Positions 7,658-16,546 of a stretch of DNA of 59,077 nt are shown one piece after another; within the stretch, counting starts at the first letter, position 1; the number at the start of each line of letters is the position of its first letter. Origin of the DNA: CAWULT01 sp963923455 (GTDB lineage Bacteria > Acidobacteriota > Vicinamibacteria > Vicinamibacterales > UBA2999). The stretch covers positions 1 through 59,077 of the forward strand of contig CAWULT010000015.1 in the NCBI GenBank assembly GCA_963923455.1. The letters are read 5' to 3'. A program made the position numbers and the translations under genes. The notes beneath the pieces are model-generated. The model ran no database searches, was not told the origin of the DNA, and saw only the letters and a list, made by a program, of their open reading frames with translations.

Positions 7658-10600
7658 ATGAGATGCCCGACATGCGGGAGCGAGGTGCCTGGTTCTGGCG
7701 GTCGCTGCCAGGGCTGCGGCGGACTCGCGCCCCAGGGGGCCGCCGTCCTGACACCCCCGCCACTCGACGAGCAGGCCACCGTCTTCGCGTGGCCCACAGC
7801 CGCACCCGACTCGCCTACCGTCTCACCCGTCGCGGACGCGCAGACGCTCTCCGGCGTCACCATGCCGCCGCCGCCCGGCGCGGCCGGCACCCCGACGCTG
7901 GGCGACGATTCCTGGACACGCCTCGCCACGGACACCGGCGACACGACGGGACTGCCGCCCGCGGCGGGCGGCGTGAGGCACGTCGCGCGGCCCCAGAACG
8001 ACACGGGACCGCTGGGCGTCGGGCAGCAGTTCAGCAGCCGCTATCTGATCATCCGTCTGCTCGGCATCGGCGGCATGGGCGCCGTGTACCAGACGTGGGA
8101 TGCCGTGCTCGGCGTGCCGGTCGCGCTCAAGATCGTGCGGCCCGAGGTCACGCGCGATCCGGCCGCGGCGCTCGAGATCGACCGGCGCTTCAAGCAGGAG
8201 TTGCTGCTCGCCCGGCAGGTCACGCACAAGAACGTCGTGCGCATCCACGACATGGGGGAGATCGGCGGCATCAAGTACATCACGATGCCGTACGTCGACG
8301 GCGAGGACCTGGCCACGCGCCTCCGCCGCGAGACGCGCCTGCCCGTGGCCGCCGTGATGCCGATTGCGCGGCAGATCGCCGCCGGCCTGCAGGCTGCGCA
8401 CGAGGCGGGCATCGTGCACCGCGACCTGAAGCCCGCGAACGTGATGCTGGACAAGCAGGGCCAGGCGATCATCATGGACTTCGGGATCGCCCGTACGACG
8501 GGCCGCCGCGACGTGCACGTGGCCGGCCTCGAGGCGCTGGGCCCGCTCGAGGCCGCGATCGCGGAAGAGTCGACGCGCCTGGCCGACACGAAGGTCGGCG
8601 CCGTCGTCGGCACCGTGGCCTACATGGCGCCCGAGCAGGCGCGCGGGCAGGACGTGGACCAGCGCGCCGACATCTACGCCTTCGGCCTGATGCTCTACGA
8701 CATGCTGACCGGGCCCGATCGTACCAGGCGCGCCGGTGGCGCGGTCGAGGAGTTGCAGAAGCGGCTCGAGTATGCCCCGCTCCCCGTGCGCGCCCTCGTG
8801 CCCGAGATTCCCGACGGGCTCGACCGGCTGGTCTCGCGGTGCGTCCAGCCCGATCCGGCGGCGCGGTTCCAGACGACGGCCGACCTGGTGGCCGCGCTCG
8901 AGGCCCTGACCGACGACGGCACGGTGCGGCCGATCAGGCGGGTCGTGGGGCTCCCGCTGATGGCGGGCACGATCGGGCTGCTGCTCGTGCTGGCGGCGGG
9001 CTCGCTCTACTACCAGCGGCAGTTCATTCCGCCCCCGCAGCACGATCCGGTCTCGGTCCTCATCGCCGACGTCGCCAACACGACGGGCGACGCGGCCTTC
9101 GACCGCACGCTCGAGCCCGTGATGCGGCGCGCGCTCGAGGACACGGGCTTCGTCAGCGCCTACGACCGCGGCGCGATGCGTACGCTCGGCGTGCGGCCGC
9201 CGGACGTCGTCGACGAGACGACGGCGCGCGAGATCGCGGTGAAGCAGGGCCTTGGCGTCGTCCTCACAGGGGCCATCGCGCCGGCCGGCGGCGGGTACGC
9301 GGTGTCGGTCAAGGCGGTGCAGGCCGTCACGGGCAACGTCATCGCCGACGCACGCGGACGGGCCGGCGGCAAGGATCAGGTGCTGCCCACGGCCACGCGT
9401 CTCATCGCGACTGTGCGCGCCGCGCTCGGTGACGACGCATCGGAGTCGGATCAGCTCTTCAGGACGGCCAGCATGTCGGCCACGTCGCTCGACGTGGTGC
9501 GGCTCTACGCGGCGGGCCGCGAGGCCGCGTCGAACAATCGGTACGAAGAGGCCCGGCGCCAGTACGCCCGCGCGATCCAGGTCGATCCGAAGTTCGGCAT
9601 CGGCTATCAGGCGCTCGCCGCCGTGTCGCTGAACCTCGGCGCCGTGAAGGACGCCGAGCGGTACGCGCAGGAGGCGCTCTCGCACCTCGACGGGATGACG
9701 CAGCGGGAGGTCTACAGCATTCGCGGTCTGTACTACCTGACCACCGGCGATTACCCGCAGTGCGTCAAGGAATACGGCGACCTCATCGCGGCCTATCCGG
9801 CCGACGTGGCCGGCCACAACAACCTCGCCCTGTGCTCGACCTACCTCCGTGACCTGCCGAAGGCCCTCGGCGAGATGCGGCGCGTGGTGACGATGCTGCC
9901 GAAGCGCGACCTCTACCGCGTGAACCTGGCGCTCTACTCGAACTACGCGGGCGAGTTCCAGGACGCCGAGCGCGAGGCGCGCGCCATCCAGGCGCCGGAT
10001 GTCAAGGCGCTGACCGCGCTCGCGTTCGCGCAACTGGGGCAGGAACAGCCGGCGCAGGCGCTCGCCACCTACCAGCGTCTGCCGGCGATCGGGCCCCTCG
10101 GCGCGTCGGTGGCCGCCGCGGGCCTGGGCGACCTGGCGGCCTACGAGGGCCGCTTCGGCGACGCGGTGCGCCTGCTTCGCGCCGGCGCCATCGACGACAT
10201 CGCGGCCATGCGGCCCGAGGCGGCGGCCTCGAAGCTGACGGCCGCGGCGTTGGCCGAACTGGAGCGGGGCAGTGCCCGCGCCGCCGTGGACGCAGCCGAC
10301 GATGCGCTCGTGCAGAGCCAGTCGGTCAAGACGCGCTTCCTGGCCGCGCGCGTGTTCGTCGAGGCCGGCGCGGCGGCCAAGGCGGCGCCGATCGTGGCGA
10401 GCCTCGCCGGCGAACTTCAGGCGGAGCCCCAGGCCTATGCGAAGATTCTGGAGGGTGACCAGGCCCTCGCGGCCCGCGACGCGCGTCAGGCCGTGAAGGC
10501 GCTGACCGAGGCGAACACGCTGCTGAGCACCTGGATAGGCCACTTCGACCTCGGGCGGGCGTATCTCGCGCTCAACGCGTTCCCGCAGGCCGATTCGGAG

Positions 10601-10843
10601 TTCGACCGCTGCCTGAAGCGGCGCGGGGAGGCCATGTCGCTGTTCCTCGACGACGAGCCCACCTATGCCGCGTTTCCAGCGGTTCACTACTACCAGGGAC
10701 GGGTGCGTCAGGGGCTGAAGCTGCAGGGCGCGGTCGAGGCCTTCCGCCAGTACCTGCGCATCCGCGGCGCATCGACCGACGACCCCCGCGTCGGCGAGCT
10801 TCGCCGCCTGGTGCCGGGCGGCGCGGGCAAGCAGGCGCCCTGA
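7658..10843 (+). CDS. Zinc-ribbon Ser/Thr protein kinase with TolB/FlgO-like and TPR regions
   Basis: 1061 residues. An N-terminal CPTC...CQGC zinc ribbon is followed by a ~100-residue Pro-rich linker. The kinase domain starts near residue 128 with the Gly loop GIGGMGAVY and has HRDLKPAN (Asp256), DFG (Asp274) and GTVAYMAPEQARG, so it looks catalytically complete. A single transmembrane helix lies at about 428-452. Beyond it are a TolB/FlgO-like domain (VSVLIADVANTTGDAAFDRTL onward, about 465-590) and an array of TPR helices to about 1050. The topology is therefore a cytoplasmic kinase with a periplasmic protein-binding sensor. Start: the ATG at 7658 has GAGGG 9 bases upstream; a GTG at 7637 would add seven residues but has a poorer site. 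No partner kinase or phosphatase gene is adjacent. Confidence 0.92.
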   Translation: MRCPTCGSEVPGSGGRCQGCGGLAPQGAAVLTPPPLDEQATVFAWPTAAPDSPTVSPVADAQTLSGVTMPPPPGAAGTPTLGDDSWTRLATDTGDTTGLPPAAGGVRHVARPQNDTGPLGVGQQFSSRYLIIRLLGIGGMGAVYQTWDAVLGVPVALKIVRPEVTRDPAAALEIDRRFKQELLLARQVTHKNVVRIHDMGEIGGIKYITMPYVDGEDLATRLRRETRLPVAAVMPIARQIAAGLQAAHEAGIVHRDLKPANVMLDKQGQAIIMDFGIARTTGRRDVHVAGLEALGPLEAAIAEESTRLADTKVGAVVGTVAYMAPEQARGQDVDQRADIYAFGLMLYDMLTGPDRTRRAGGAVEELQKRLEYAPLPVRALVPEIPDGLDRLVSRCVQPDPAARFQTTADLVAALEALTDDGTVRPIRRVVGLPLMAGTIGLLLVLAAGSLYYQRQFIPPPQHDPVSVLIADVANTTGDAAFDRTLEPVMRRALEDTGFVSAYDRGAMRTLGVRPPDVVDETTAREIAVKQGLGVVLTGAIAPAGGGYAVSVKAVQAVTGNVIADARGRAGGKDQVLPTATRLIATVRAALGDDASESDQLFRTASMSATSLDVVRLYAAGREAASNNRYEEARRQYARAIQVDPKFGIGYQALAAVSLNLGAVKDAERYAQEALSHLDGMTQREVYSIRGLYYLTTGDYPQCVKEYGDLIAAYPADVAGHNNLALCSTYLRDLPKALGEMRRVVTMLPKRDLYRVNLALYSNYAGEFQDAEREARAIQAPDVKALTALAFAQLGQEQPAQALATYQRLPAIGPLGASVAAAGLGDLAAYEGRFGDAVRLLRAGAIDDIAAMRPEAAASKLTAAALAELERGSARAAVDAADDALVQSQSVKTRFLAARVFVEAGAAAKAAPIVASLAGELQAEPQAYAKILEGDQALAARDARQAVKALTEANTLLSTWIGHFDLGRAYLALNAFPQADSEFDRCLKRRGEAMSLFLDDEPTYAAFPAVHYYQGRVRQGLKLQGAVEAFRQYLRIRGASTDDPRVGELRRLVPGGAGKQAP

Positions 10844-10882
10844 CGTCCGGCCCTCCGTCCTGGGGCCAAGGCCCCCGGGTGC

Positions 10883-13800
10883 CTAGCGCAGCAGCAGCGG
10901 CGTCGTTCGCCTCGGCGCGGCACCGTCGTTCAGGTAGACGAGCACGACGTAGCAGCCGCTTCCGGTGACCGTCGGCGCGGTCGCCGCGCTCGACGTGTCC
11001 CAGTTGAACTGCAGGCTCCGGCTCCCTTCGACGAAGCGGAGGCTGCTCCGGCCCGTGGAGAAGTCGGGGTAGCGGTAGATCAGCTCCGTCGTACCGGCCG
11101 TCGAGCCGGCCGGGCACGTCGCCCCCTGGTAGACGCTGTCGATTCGGGTGACGACGTCCGTCGACGTCACCAGGCTGCCGTCCGGGTTGCGCACCTGGAA
11201 CGCGATCGGAACGGCGCTGCCGAGCTGCGCGCTGCTCTTGATCGCGATCGGTTGCGGCGTCACGAGATAGCCCGACGACAGTGTGCCGGTCGCGGGCGCG
11301 CCAACGTTGCCCGCGACGTCGACCGCGCGCACGGCGAACGTGTGTGGCCAGGCCGGCAGGCCCGCGGCCGAGACCGGGCTGGTGCACGGGGCGAAGCCGC
11401 CGGCGTCCCACTGGCACTCGAACGAGGCGACGCCAGAGGTGGCGTCGGTCGCGCTGAAGGCGAACCCCGCGGCCGATTGGCTGGTGATCGTCGTGACTGG
11501 TCCCACGGTGTCGAGACGCGCCGTCGCGCTCGCCGTCGCGGTGTTGCCCGCTCCGTCGGTGGCCGTGCAGGCCAGGGCGTGGGTGCCGTCACCCGACACG
11601 GCGAAGGCGAGGCTCGCGGTGGCGGAACCGAGCCCGACCACCGTACCGGTGATGGTGCTGCCGTTGTCGGTGCAGGCGACGGCGGCGACCGCCGCGTTGT
11701 CGGTCGCGGTGGCCATGACGCCCACCGGCGCCGACGTGAACCATCCGCTCGCCTGCGGCGCCGTCGTGAACGCCAGTGCGATGGTCGGCGGTACGCTGCG
11801 CGCGGTGATCGTCGCGTGGTTCGACGCGATGCTCAGCTCGGGCTCGCGGTCCTGGTCGGCGCCGTCGGGAAAGAGCGCCTTCGCGAAGTAGGTGAAGGAC
11901 CGGCCGTCGGGCAGCTCCTGGCCGTCGACGAGGACGAAGGCCGCCTGACCCGGCGTGACGGCGATGCCGTCGGCCGGCGCCACCGTCTCGACGACGCTCG
12001 CGGGCGTCACGCGGTCGCCCTGCACGCGGTAGAGGAAGAAGCGCAGCGGGGAGCCGGCGTGCGGCAGCTTCCAGTCGAGTCGCACGCGCCCGGTGTTGGC
12101 CGCCGTGGTCGGCGACAGGCAGGTGACGCCGTCGATCACGCAGGCCCGCACCTCCGACGGCGGCGCATAGCCCCAGAGGTCCGACGCCAGCTCGAAGGTC
12201 AGCTCCGCTTCGCCCGTGATACCGCCGTCGACGTAGCCGCCGTCGACGTACCCACCATCCACGTAGCCCCCGTCCACGTAGCCGCCATCGACATAGCCGC
12301 CGTCGACGTAGCCCCCATCCACGTATCCACCGTCGACGTATCCACCGTCGACGTAGCCGCCGTCGACGTAGCCCCCATCGACATAGCCGCCGTCGACGTA
12401 GCCGCCGTCGACGTAGCCCCCGAGCAGCCCGGCGGAGTAGCCGGCGACGTTGCGGCGGACGCCAATCTGGTTCAGGCGCAGGTTGGCCCAGTCGTTCGCA
12501 CCGGTGAGCGCCGCCGCGGGCGGCGTCGCGTAGGCGCCCGACAGGCGCCCGTCGAAGTTCACGTCCTGCTGGCTCTCGTTGACGAGGCCGTCGGCGTTCC
12601 AGTCGACGAGCTCGTCCCGGCTCGCGGCGTCGATGCGTCCGACCGGCTCCCAGCCGGCCGGCAGCGGATCGGGGAATTTCTGGCCGCTGCAGTACTTGCC
12701 GACGGCCCGCGCCCCGAGCGTGCGGCCGAGCGTGCCCTCGGCGAGCGGTGCGAACCACGACGTCCGGTAGGGCAGTGGCACCGGCAGCGAGCCGTAGGCC
12801 AGCGACGTCTCGTCGATGCCGGGGCTGATGACGCCGCCCGAGTAGTCGACGTGGCGCACGCCCGCGTCGTCCACCAGCCCGTTGACCTGGAACAGGTAGC
12901 TCATCACGCTGAGGTAGTTCGGCTTGCAGTTGGGTTCGATGGCGACGTTCAGGCGTGCCAGCCCGCCGGCCGTCACCGGGGTGAAGGTCGGCGGCGGACC
13001 GCCGTGCCACCGGTCGAGGTTGTGCCCCAGTTCGTGGAGGGTCGTCGAGGCCTGGACGAACTCGGATCCGACGAAGCGCTCGTTGTCCCACAGCCCCAGG
13101 GAGACGATGAAGTCGCCCCCCGGCAGATCGCCCCGGCCCGACGCGCTCGTCGGCACGTGGAAGGCCGGGTTGGGCCGCAGCGTGTCGCCGCACGGATGGC
13201 CCGTCGGCAGCGGCGCGATGCCGGCCGTGGGCCTGCCCTCGGCGTCGAGGCATGCGAGCGGCGAGCGCGGGATGCCGCCGGCGTGCGCGTAGAGCGCGTA
13301 GTGGAACACGTCGAAGCGGTTCGCGTCGAAGCGCCGCCGGCCCTCGGCATCGATCCGGGCGTCGCGGTACAGCTGGAAGCCCAGCTTCCAGCCCACGGTG
13401 CCCGGGTAGTCGGGGAAGAGGCAGGGGGTCGGCGGCGTGGCCGAGGGGTTCTCGAGGCACGCCGTCTCGAGAATGGACTCGCCGCCGCGCGCCAGCGCCG
13501 CCGGAACCAGATACGCGTCCGCCTCGGTCGACGCGTAGGCCGCGCCCAGCGCGTGATAGGCCGGGCCGACGTCGGCGTGCAGGCGGATGCCCGGGACCCC
13601 GCCGGCGGCGTCGGCCGGCGCCGCGGCCAGCGTGTCGCCGACGACCTTCAACACGGCCGGCGTCGGCATGTGGTTGTGCCCGCGCGGGTCGACGAGGGTG
13701 TCGTTGGCCGGGTCGCCGTCGACGATCGCGGCAAACGGCGCGCGGGCGGATCCGTAGGCGGTGCCCGGCGCGGCCTGCATCGCGTTGATCTCGAGGAACA

Positions 13801-14944
13801 GATCGCGCCGGTCGGAGCCGGCGCCCATCGCGTGGATGTCGGGCAGCGGCTCGCCGGTCGGCTGGCGCAGGCCGCTGACGTCTTCCAGCGTGTCAATCAG
13901 GCCGTCGTTGTCGACGTCGCGGACGGTGGTGCTGAAGGCGATGGCGACCCACGCCAGGCAGTCGTACGGCGACGCCTTGGTGTGGGTGACCGTCGTCGAC
14001 ACCTCTTCGCCGAAGCCGGTGCCGGGGTCGGCACCGGGCATCAGCGCGCTGACGTCGTGGGTCGCGTAGTTCCAGGCGCGGTTGGTCGACGGGTCCGCGG
14101 TTGCGACGAAGGGGTTGCGCGCGACGAGCGACGTGGCGCCGTTGTGGCCGAACTCGAGCAGGTCGGTCGTGTTGGCGGCTCCGCTGCCGACGATGGGCGT
14201 CACCTTCGCGAGCGGGCTGGCCGCCGACTGCAGGAAGCCGCGGATGACGGTGGTCGTCGACGTGTCTGGCGCCTCGATGTGCAGTCCGTCGTAGAGCACG
14301 ACCCGCGTCAGCGGGCGCGCCGGATCGCGGTAGACCACGACGAGGCTCGCGCCCGCGCTCTGCGGCCCGATTTGGCCCGGGGCGGCCTGCGGCACCGTGA
14401 CCGTGTGCGGCGCGAAGCCCGCCTTGACCACGTCCAGGCTGTTCACCAGGCGCTTGCCGGTGGGAGCCCCCGTGGCATCGAGCTGCACCGGCAAGAGCCG
14501 GCGGACATCGGCGCGGTGCATCGCCAGCTTGAAGGGCCCGCCGCCCGAAGCCCAGCAGGCCGCGTACGCGCCGTCGAGCAGGCGTTCGGTCGTCTTGACC
14601 ACGGTGAGCGGCTCTCCGCGAAATCGCGCGACGCCGGCGGGCGAGTCGGCCGGTTCGATGGTCTCCCAGTAGAGGAAGGCCGCGACGACGTCGGCGTTGG
14701 CTGGCACCCCCGACACCTGGACCGTCCCGGTCACGACGCCGTCGGCCGCGGCGGCCGGCGAGAGGTCGACGCCGCCGACCACGTAGTCGCCCGTCACGGT
14801 GTAGCCGGTGGCGAAGGTCAGCCCGGTCTCGGCTGTCTGTGCCCGCCCTCCCACCTGCAGTCCTAGGACGAGCATCGCCAGCGCGCCGAAGGTCGCGATC
14901 CGGATCGAGGCGGGGGGCACCCAGCGAGCCATGAAGGGGGACAT
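10883..14944 (-). CDS. Very large secreted metalloprotease-like protein with 13 GGYVD repeats and PxKF-type C-terminus
   Basis: 1353 residues. The signal peptide ends near residue 36. The N-terminal half has Ca-binding-like DVDNDGLIDTLED (about 342) and a zincin motif HELGHNLDRWHGG (His636, Glu637, His640, His646), which resembles the HExxHxxGxxH of metzincins but with Asp in place of Gly. An EF-hand/dockerin-like DWNADGLVNESQQDVNFDG starts at 781. Residues 842-906 are 13 perfect GGYVD pentapeptides. Ig-like segments then lead to a C-terminal domain like the PxKF domain (SAQLGSAVPIAFQV ... LQFNWDTS ... GCYVVLVYLNDG). Probable role: a cell-surface or secreted protease or adhesin; substrate unknown. 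A TAGTAT hexamer lies 6 bases before the ATG. The gene is convergent with the kinase and divergent from the formate dehydrogenase operon. A second ATG at codon 5 is an alternative start. Confidence 0.88.
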   Translation of the reverse strand: MSPFMARWVPPASIRIATFGALAMLVLGLQVGGRAQTAETGLTFATGYTVTGDYVVGGVDLSPAAAADGVVTGTVQVSGVPANADVVAAFLYWETIEPADSPAGVARFRGEPLTVVKTTERLLDGAYAACWASGGGPFKLAMHRADVRRLLPVQLDATGAPTGKRLVNSLDVVKAGFAPHTVTVPQAAPGQIGPQSAGASLVVVYRDPARPLTRVVLYDGLHIEAPDTSTTTVIRGFLQSAASPLAKVTPIVGSGAANTTDLLEFGHNGATSLVARNPFVATADPSTNRAWNYATHDVSALMPGADPGTGFGEEVSTTVTHTKASPYDCLAWVAIAFSTTVRDVDNDGLIDTLEDVSGLRQPTGEPLPDIHAMGAGSDRRDLFLEINAMQAAPGTAYGSARAPFAAIVDGDPANDTLVDPRGHNHMPTPAVLKVVGDTLAAAPADAAGGVPGIRLHADVGPAYHALGAAYASTEADAYLVPAALARGGESILETACLENPSATPPTPCLFPDYPGTVGWKLGFQLYRDARIDAEGRRRFDANRFDVFHYALYAHAGGIPRSPLACLDAEGRPTAGIAPLPTGHPCGDTLRPNPAFHVPTSASGRGDLPGGDFIVSLGLWDNERFVGSEFVQASTTLHELGHNLDRWHGGPPPTFTPVTAGGLARLNVAIEPNCKPNYLSVMSYLFQVNGLVDDAGVRHVDYSGGVISPGIDETSLAYGSLPVPLPYRTSWFAPLAEGTLGRTLGARAVGKYCSGQKFPDPLPAGWEPVGRIDAASRDELVDWNADGLVNESQQDVNFDGRLSGAYATPPAAALTGANDWANLRLNQIGVRRNVAGYSAGLLGGYVDGGYVDGGYVDGGYVDGGYVDGGYVDGGYVDGGYVDGGYVDGGYVDGGYVDGGYVDGGYVDGGITGEAELTFELASDLWGYAPPSEVRACVIDGVTCLSPTTAANTGRVRLDWKLPHAGSPLRFFLYRVQGDRVTPASVVETVAPADGIAVTPGQAAFVLVDGQELPDGRSFTYFAKALFPDGADQDREPELSIASNHATITARSVPPTIALAFTTAPQASGWFTSAPVGVMATATDNAAVAAVACTDNGSTITGTVVGLGSATASLAFAVSGDGTHALACTATDGAGNTATASATARLDTVGPVTTITSQSAAGFAFSATDATSGVASFECQWDAGGFAPCTSPVSAAGLPAWPHTFAVRAVDVAGNVGAPATGTLSSGYLVTPQPIAIKSSAQLGSAVPIAFQVRNPDGSLVTSTDVVTRIDSVYQGATCPAGSTAGTTELIYRYPDFSTGRSSLRFVEGSRSLQFNWDTSSAATAPTVTGSGCYVVLVYLNDGAAPRRTTPLLLR
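12227..12421 (-). repeat. Thirteen tandem 15-bp units encoding GGYVD
   Basis: Thirteen in-frame units of 15 bases, each encoding exactly Gly-Gly-Tyr-Val-Asp on the minus strand. The units differ from each other at synonymous positions (plus-strand versions include gtcgacgtagccgcc, atccacgtagccccc, atcgacatagccgcc and gtcgacgtacccacc) while the peptide never changes. They lie between the metalloprotease-like half and the Ig-like half of the protein. Confidence 0.95.
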
Positions 14945-14950
14945 GCCCCA

Positions 14951-14956
14951 ATACTA
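14951..14956 (-). promoter_or_regulatory. -10-like element TAGTAT before the GGYVD-repeat gene
   Basis: TAGTAT reads from 14956 to 14951 on the minus strand, 6 bases before the ATG at 14944. This spacing would place the transcription start at the start codon. Confidence 0.45.
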
Positions 14957-15181
14957 AGGGGCAGCTGGCCGCGGACGATCCGGGAAAATCGCCATGTTTT
15001 CCCTGATCAGACGAGGATTCCGCGCGTGGCGGCGCAGCGCAGTCTGCAAGTGATCCCTGGTGCCGACTTAGGTCAGCGCCGCGACATCCTTGTGGCCTCG
15101 AGAGGCCGGGCCGGCAGGGGGGCGCCCCAGCGGGGGAACTACCCGGACGGGTCACAAGGCGTCCCGGGAACGGGCCGAGAC

Positions 15182-15190
15182 TGGTACAAT
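15182..15190 (+). promoter_or_regulatory. Extended -10 element (TGG-TACAAT) before fdhD
   Basis: TACAAT at 15185-15190 is preceded by TG at 15182-15183, an extended -10 arrangement. The gap to the fdhD ATG at 15203 is 12 bases, giving a predicted leader of about 5-7 bases. No -35 match is visible, as expected for an extended -10 promoter. Confidence 0.5.
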
Positions 15191-15202
15191 CCCAGGTTAC
15201 CG

Positions 15203-16024
15203 ATGAATCCGGCGGTACAGCCCATTGACGTCGTCCGGGTGGGCCCTGCGACGGGCACTACGGCTCCGGACGTTGCGGCCATGGAGGAGCCGCTCGAGGT
15301 TCGCCTCGGCGGCCTGCCGTTCGTCGTGATCATGCGGACGCCGGGCGAAGACGACGCGCTCGCGGCCGGCTTCCTGCTGGCCGAGCAGATCGTCCGCTCG
15401 CCCGACGAGATCGCGACGATGCGCTACTGCACCAGCGACGACGGGCAGGACGTGACCAACGTGCTGAACGTCTGGCTGACCGGGGACGCGGCCGCGCGGG
15501 CCGCGGCGGCGGTGGCCGGCAAGCGGCACGTCACGGCGGCGTCGAGCTGCGGGGTCTGCGGTCGCCGGTCGATCGACGACCTGCTCGCGTCGGCCCGGCC
15601 GCTGACGAGCCGGTGGACGGTGGCGCGGGAGGTGATCTCGGCGATGCCGGACCGGCTCCGCGCGGCGCAGCAGGCGTTCGACCAGACGGGCGGGCTGCAC
15701 GCGGCGGGGCTCTTCGCCGGCGACGGCACGCTGGTCCGGGTTGCGGAGGACGTCGGCCGGCACAACGCGGTCGACAAGGTGTTCGGGGCCGAACTGCTGG
15801 CCGGGCACGTGCCCCTCGATGAGCGCGTGCTGTTCGTCAGCGGGCGGACGTCGTTCGAGATCGTGCAGAAGGCGGTGTGCGCGGGCGTGCCGGTCGTGGC
15901 GTCCGTGTCGGCCCCCTCGAGCCTCGCCATCGGGCTGGCGCGCGACGCCAACCTGACGCTCGTGGGCTTCGTGCGGGGCGGAACGTTCAACATCTACACG
16001 GGCGCCGACCGCATCCTGCTGTAG
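15203..16024 (+). CDS. fdhD: Formate dehydrogenase accessory sulfurtransferase FdhD
   Basis: 273 residues. FdhD carries sulfur from a cysteine desulfurase to the molybdenum cofactor before insertion into formate dehydrogenase. The sulfur-carrying motif CGVCG is present in AASSCGVCGRRSIDDL. The conserved core is also seen: EEPLEVRLGG, GEDDALAAGFLLAEQIV, TGGLHAAGLF, EDVGRHNAVDKVFG and LFVSGRTSFEIVQK. The ATG at 15203 is chosen because upstream sequence in the same frame shows no family similarity. It heads the fds operon, 45 bases before fdsG. In Cupriavidus-type fds operons this gene (fdsC) follows fdsA; here it leads. No LysR-type fdsR regulator is adjacent. Confidence 0.95.
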   Translation: MNPAVQPIDVVRVGPATGTTAPDVAAMEEPLEVRLGGLPFVVIMRTPGEDDALAAGFLLAEQIVRSPDEIATMRYCTSDDGQDVTNVLNVWLTGDAAARAAAAVAGKRHVTAASSCGVCGRRSIDDLLASARPLTSRWTVAREVISAMPDRLRAAQQAFDQTGGLHAAGLFAGDGTLVRVAEDVGRHNAVDKVFGAELLAGHVPLDERVLFVSGRTSFEIVQKAVCAGVPVVASVSAPSSLAIGLARDANLTLVGFVRGGTFNIYTGADRILL

Positions 16025-16069
16025 GACGGCAGGCGGCGGGCGCCCGACGGAACCGGGAACAGGAGTGAC

Positions 16070-16546
16070 ATGACCACGCTCGACCCGACGACGCGCGACA
16101 CGGTGGTCCGCATCGTCGATCGTCTCAAGGACAAGGCTGGCGCGCTGCTGCCGATTCTGCACGCGATCCAGGACGAACTCGGCTACGTGCCCCCCGCGTC
16201 GGTACCCGTCGTCGCGGACAGGCTGAACCTGTCCCGCGCCGAGGTCCACGGCGTCATCAGCTTCTACCACTACTTCCGGACGACGCCGCCCGGCCGCCAC
16301 ACGCTTTACCTGTGCCGCGCCGAGGCCTGCCAGTCGATGCGCCAGCAGCAGCTCGAGGCGCACGCGAAGCGCGCGCTGGGCGTCGACTACCACGGCACTA
16401 CCTCCGACGGGGCCATCAGCTTCGAGCCGGTGTACTGCCTGGGCAACTGCGCGCTGTCGCCGGCCCTCATGGTCGATGGCGACGTGTACGGGCGCGTGAC
16501 GCCCGAGCGCTTCGACGCCATCGTCGCGGAGCGGAGGAAGGCCTGA
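16070..16546 (+). CDS. fdsG: NAD-dependent formate dehydrogenase gamma subunit (NuoE-like, 2Fe-2S)
   Basis: 158 residues. A thioredoxin-fold [2Fe-2S] ferredoxin related to NuoE, with the helical N-terminal region ALLPILHAIQDELGYVP and ISFYHYFRT. The four ligands are CRAEAC (in LYLCRAEACQS) and CLGNC (in VYCLGNCALSPA). It passes electrons between the FdsB flavin and the rest of the complex. The stop TGA overlaps the fdsB ATG by one base (TGATG). Length and motifs are normal for FdsG. Confidence 0.94.
   Translation: MTTLDPTTRDTVVRIVDRLKDKAGALLPILHAIQDELGYVPPASVPVVADRLNLSRAEVHGVISFYHYFRTTPPGRHTLYLCRAEACQSMRQQQLEAHAKRALGVDYHGTTSDGAISFEPVYCLGNCALSPALMVDGDVYGRVTPERFDAIVAERRKA

Larger units (their letters stand above)
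14945..15202. other. Divergent intergenic region, metalloprotease gene / fdhD
   Basis: 258 bases separating two divergent genes. Each edge carries a -10-like hexamer next to the start codon (listed separately). The interior has a small hairpin candidate (GGCCTC-GA-GAGGCC) but nothing I can name. The frame of fdhD stays open back to 15026; that stretch encodes Arg/Gly-rich sequence with no FdhD similarity and is taken as non-coding. Confidence 0.6.

Noticed and set aside
12227..12421. Tandem 15-base repeats as a possible CRISPR-like or satellite array
   Set aside because: No spacers, the unit length is a multiple of three and the frame is maintained; it is a coding pentapeptide repeat.
15026..15202. 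N-terminal extension of FdhD to 15026
   Set aside because: The extra 59 residues are Arg/Gly-rich without FdhD similarity, and the extended -10 at 15182 lies inside the extension.
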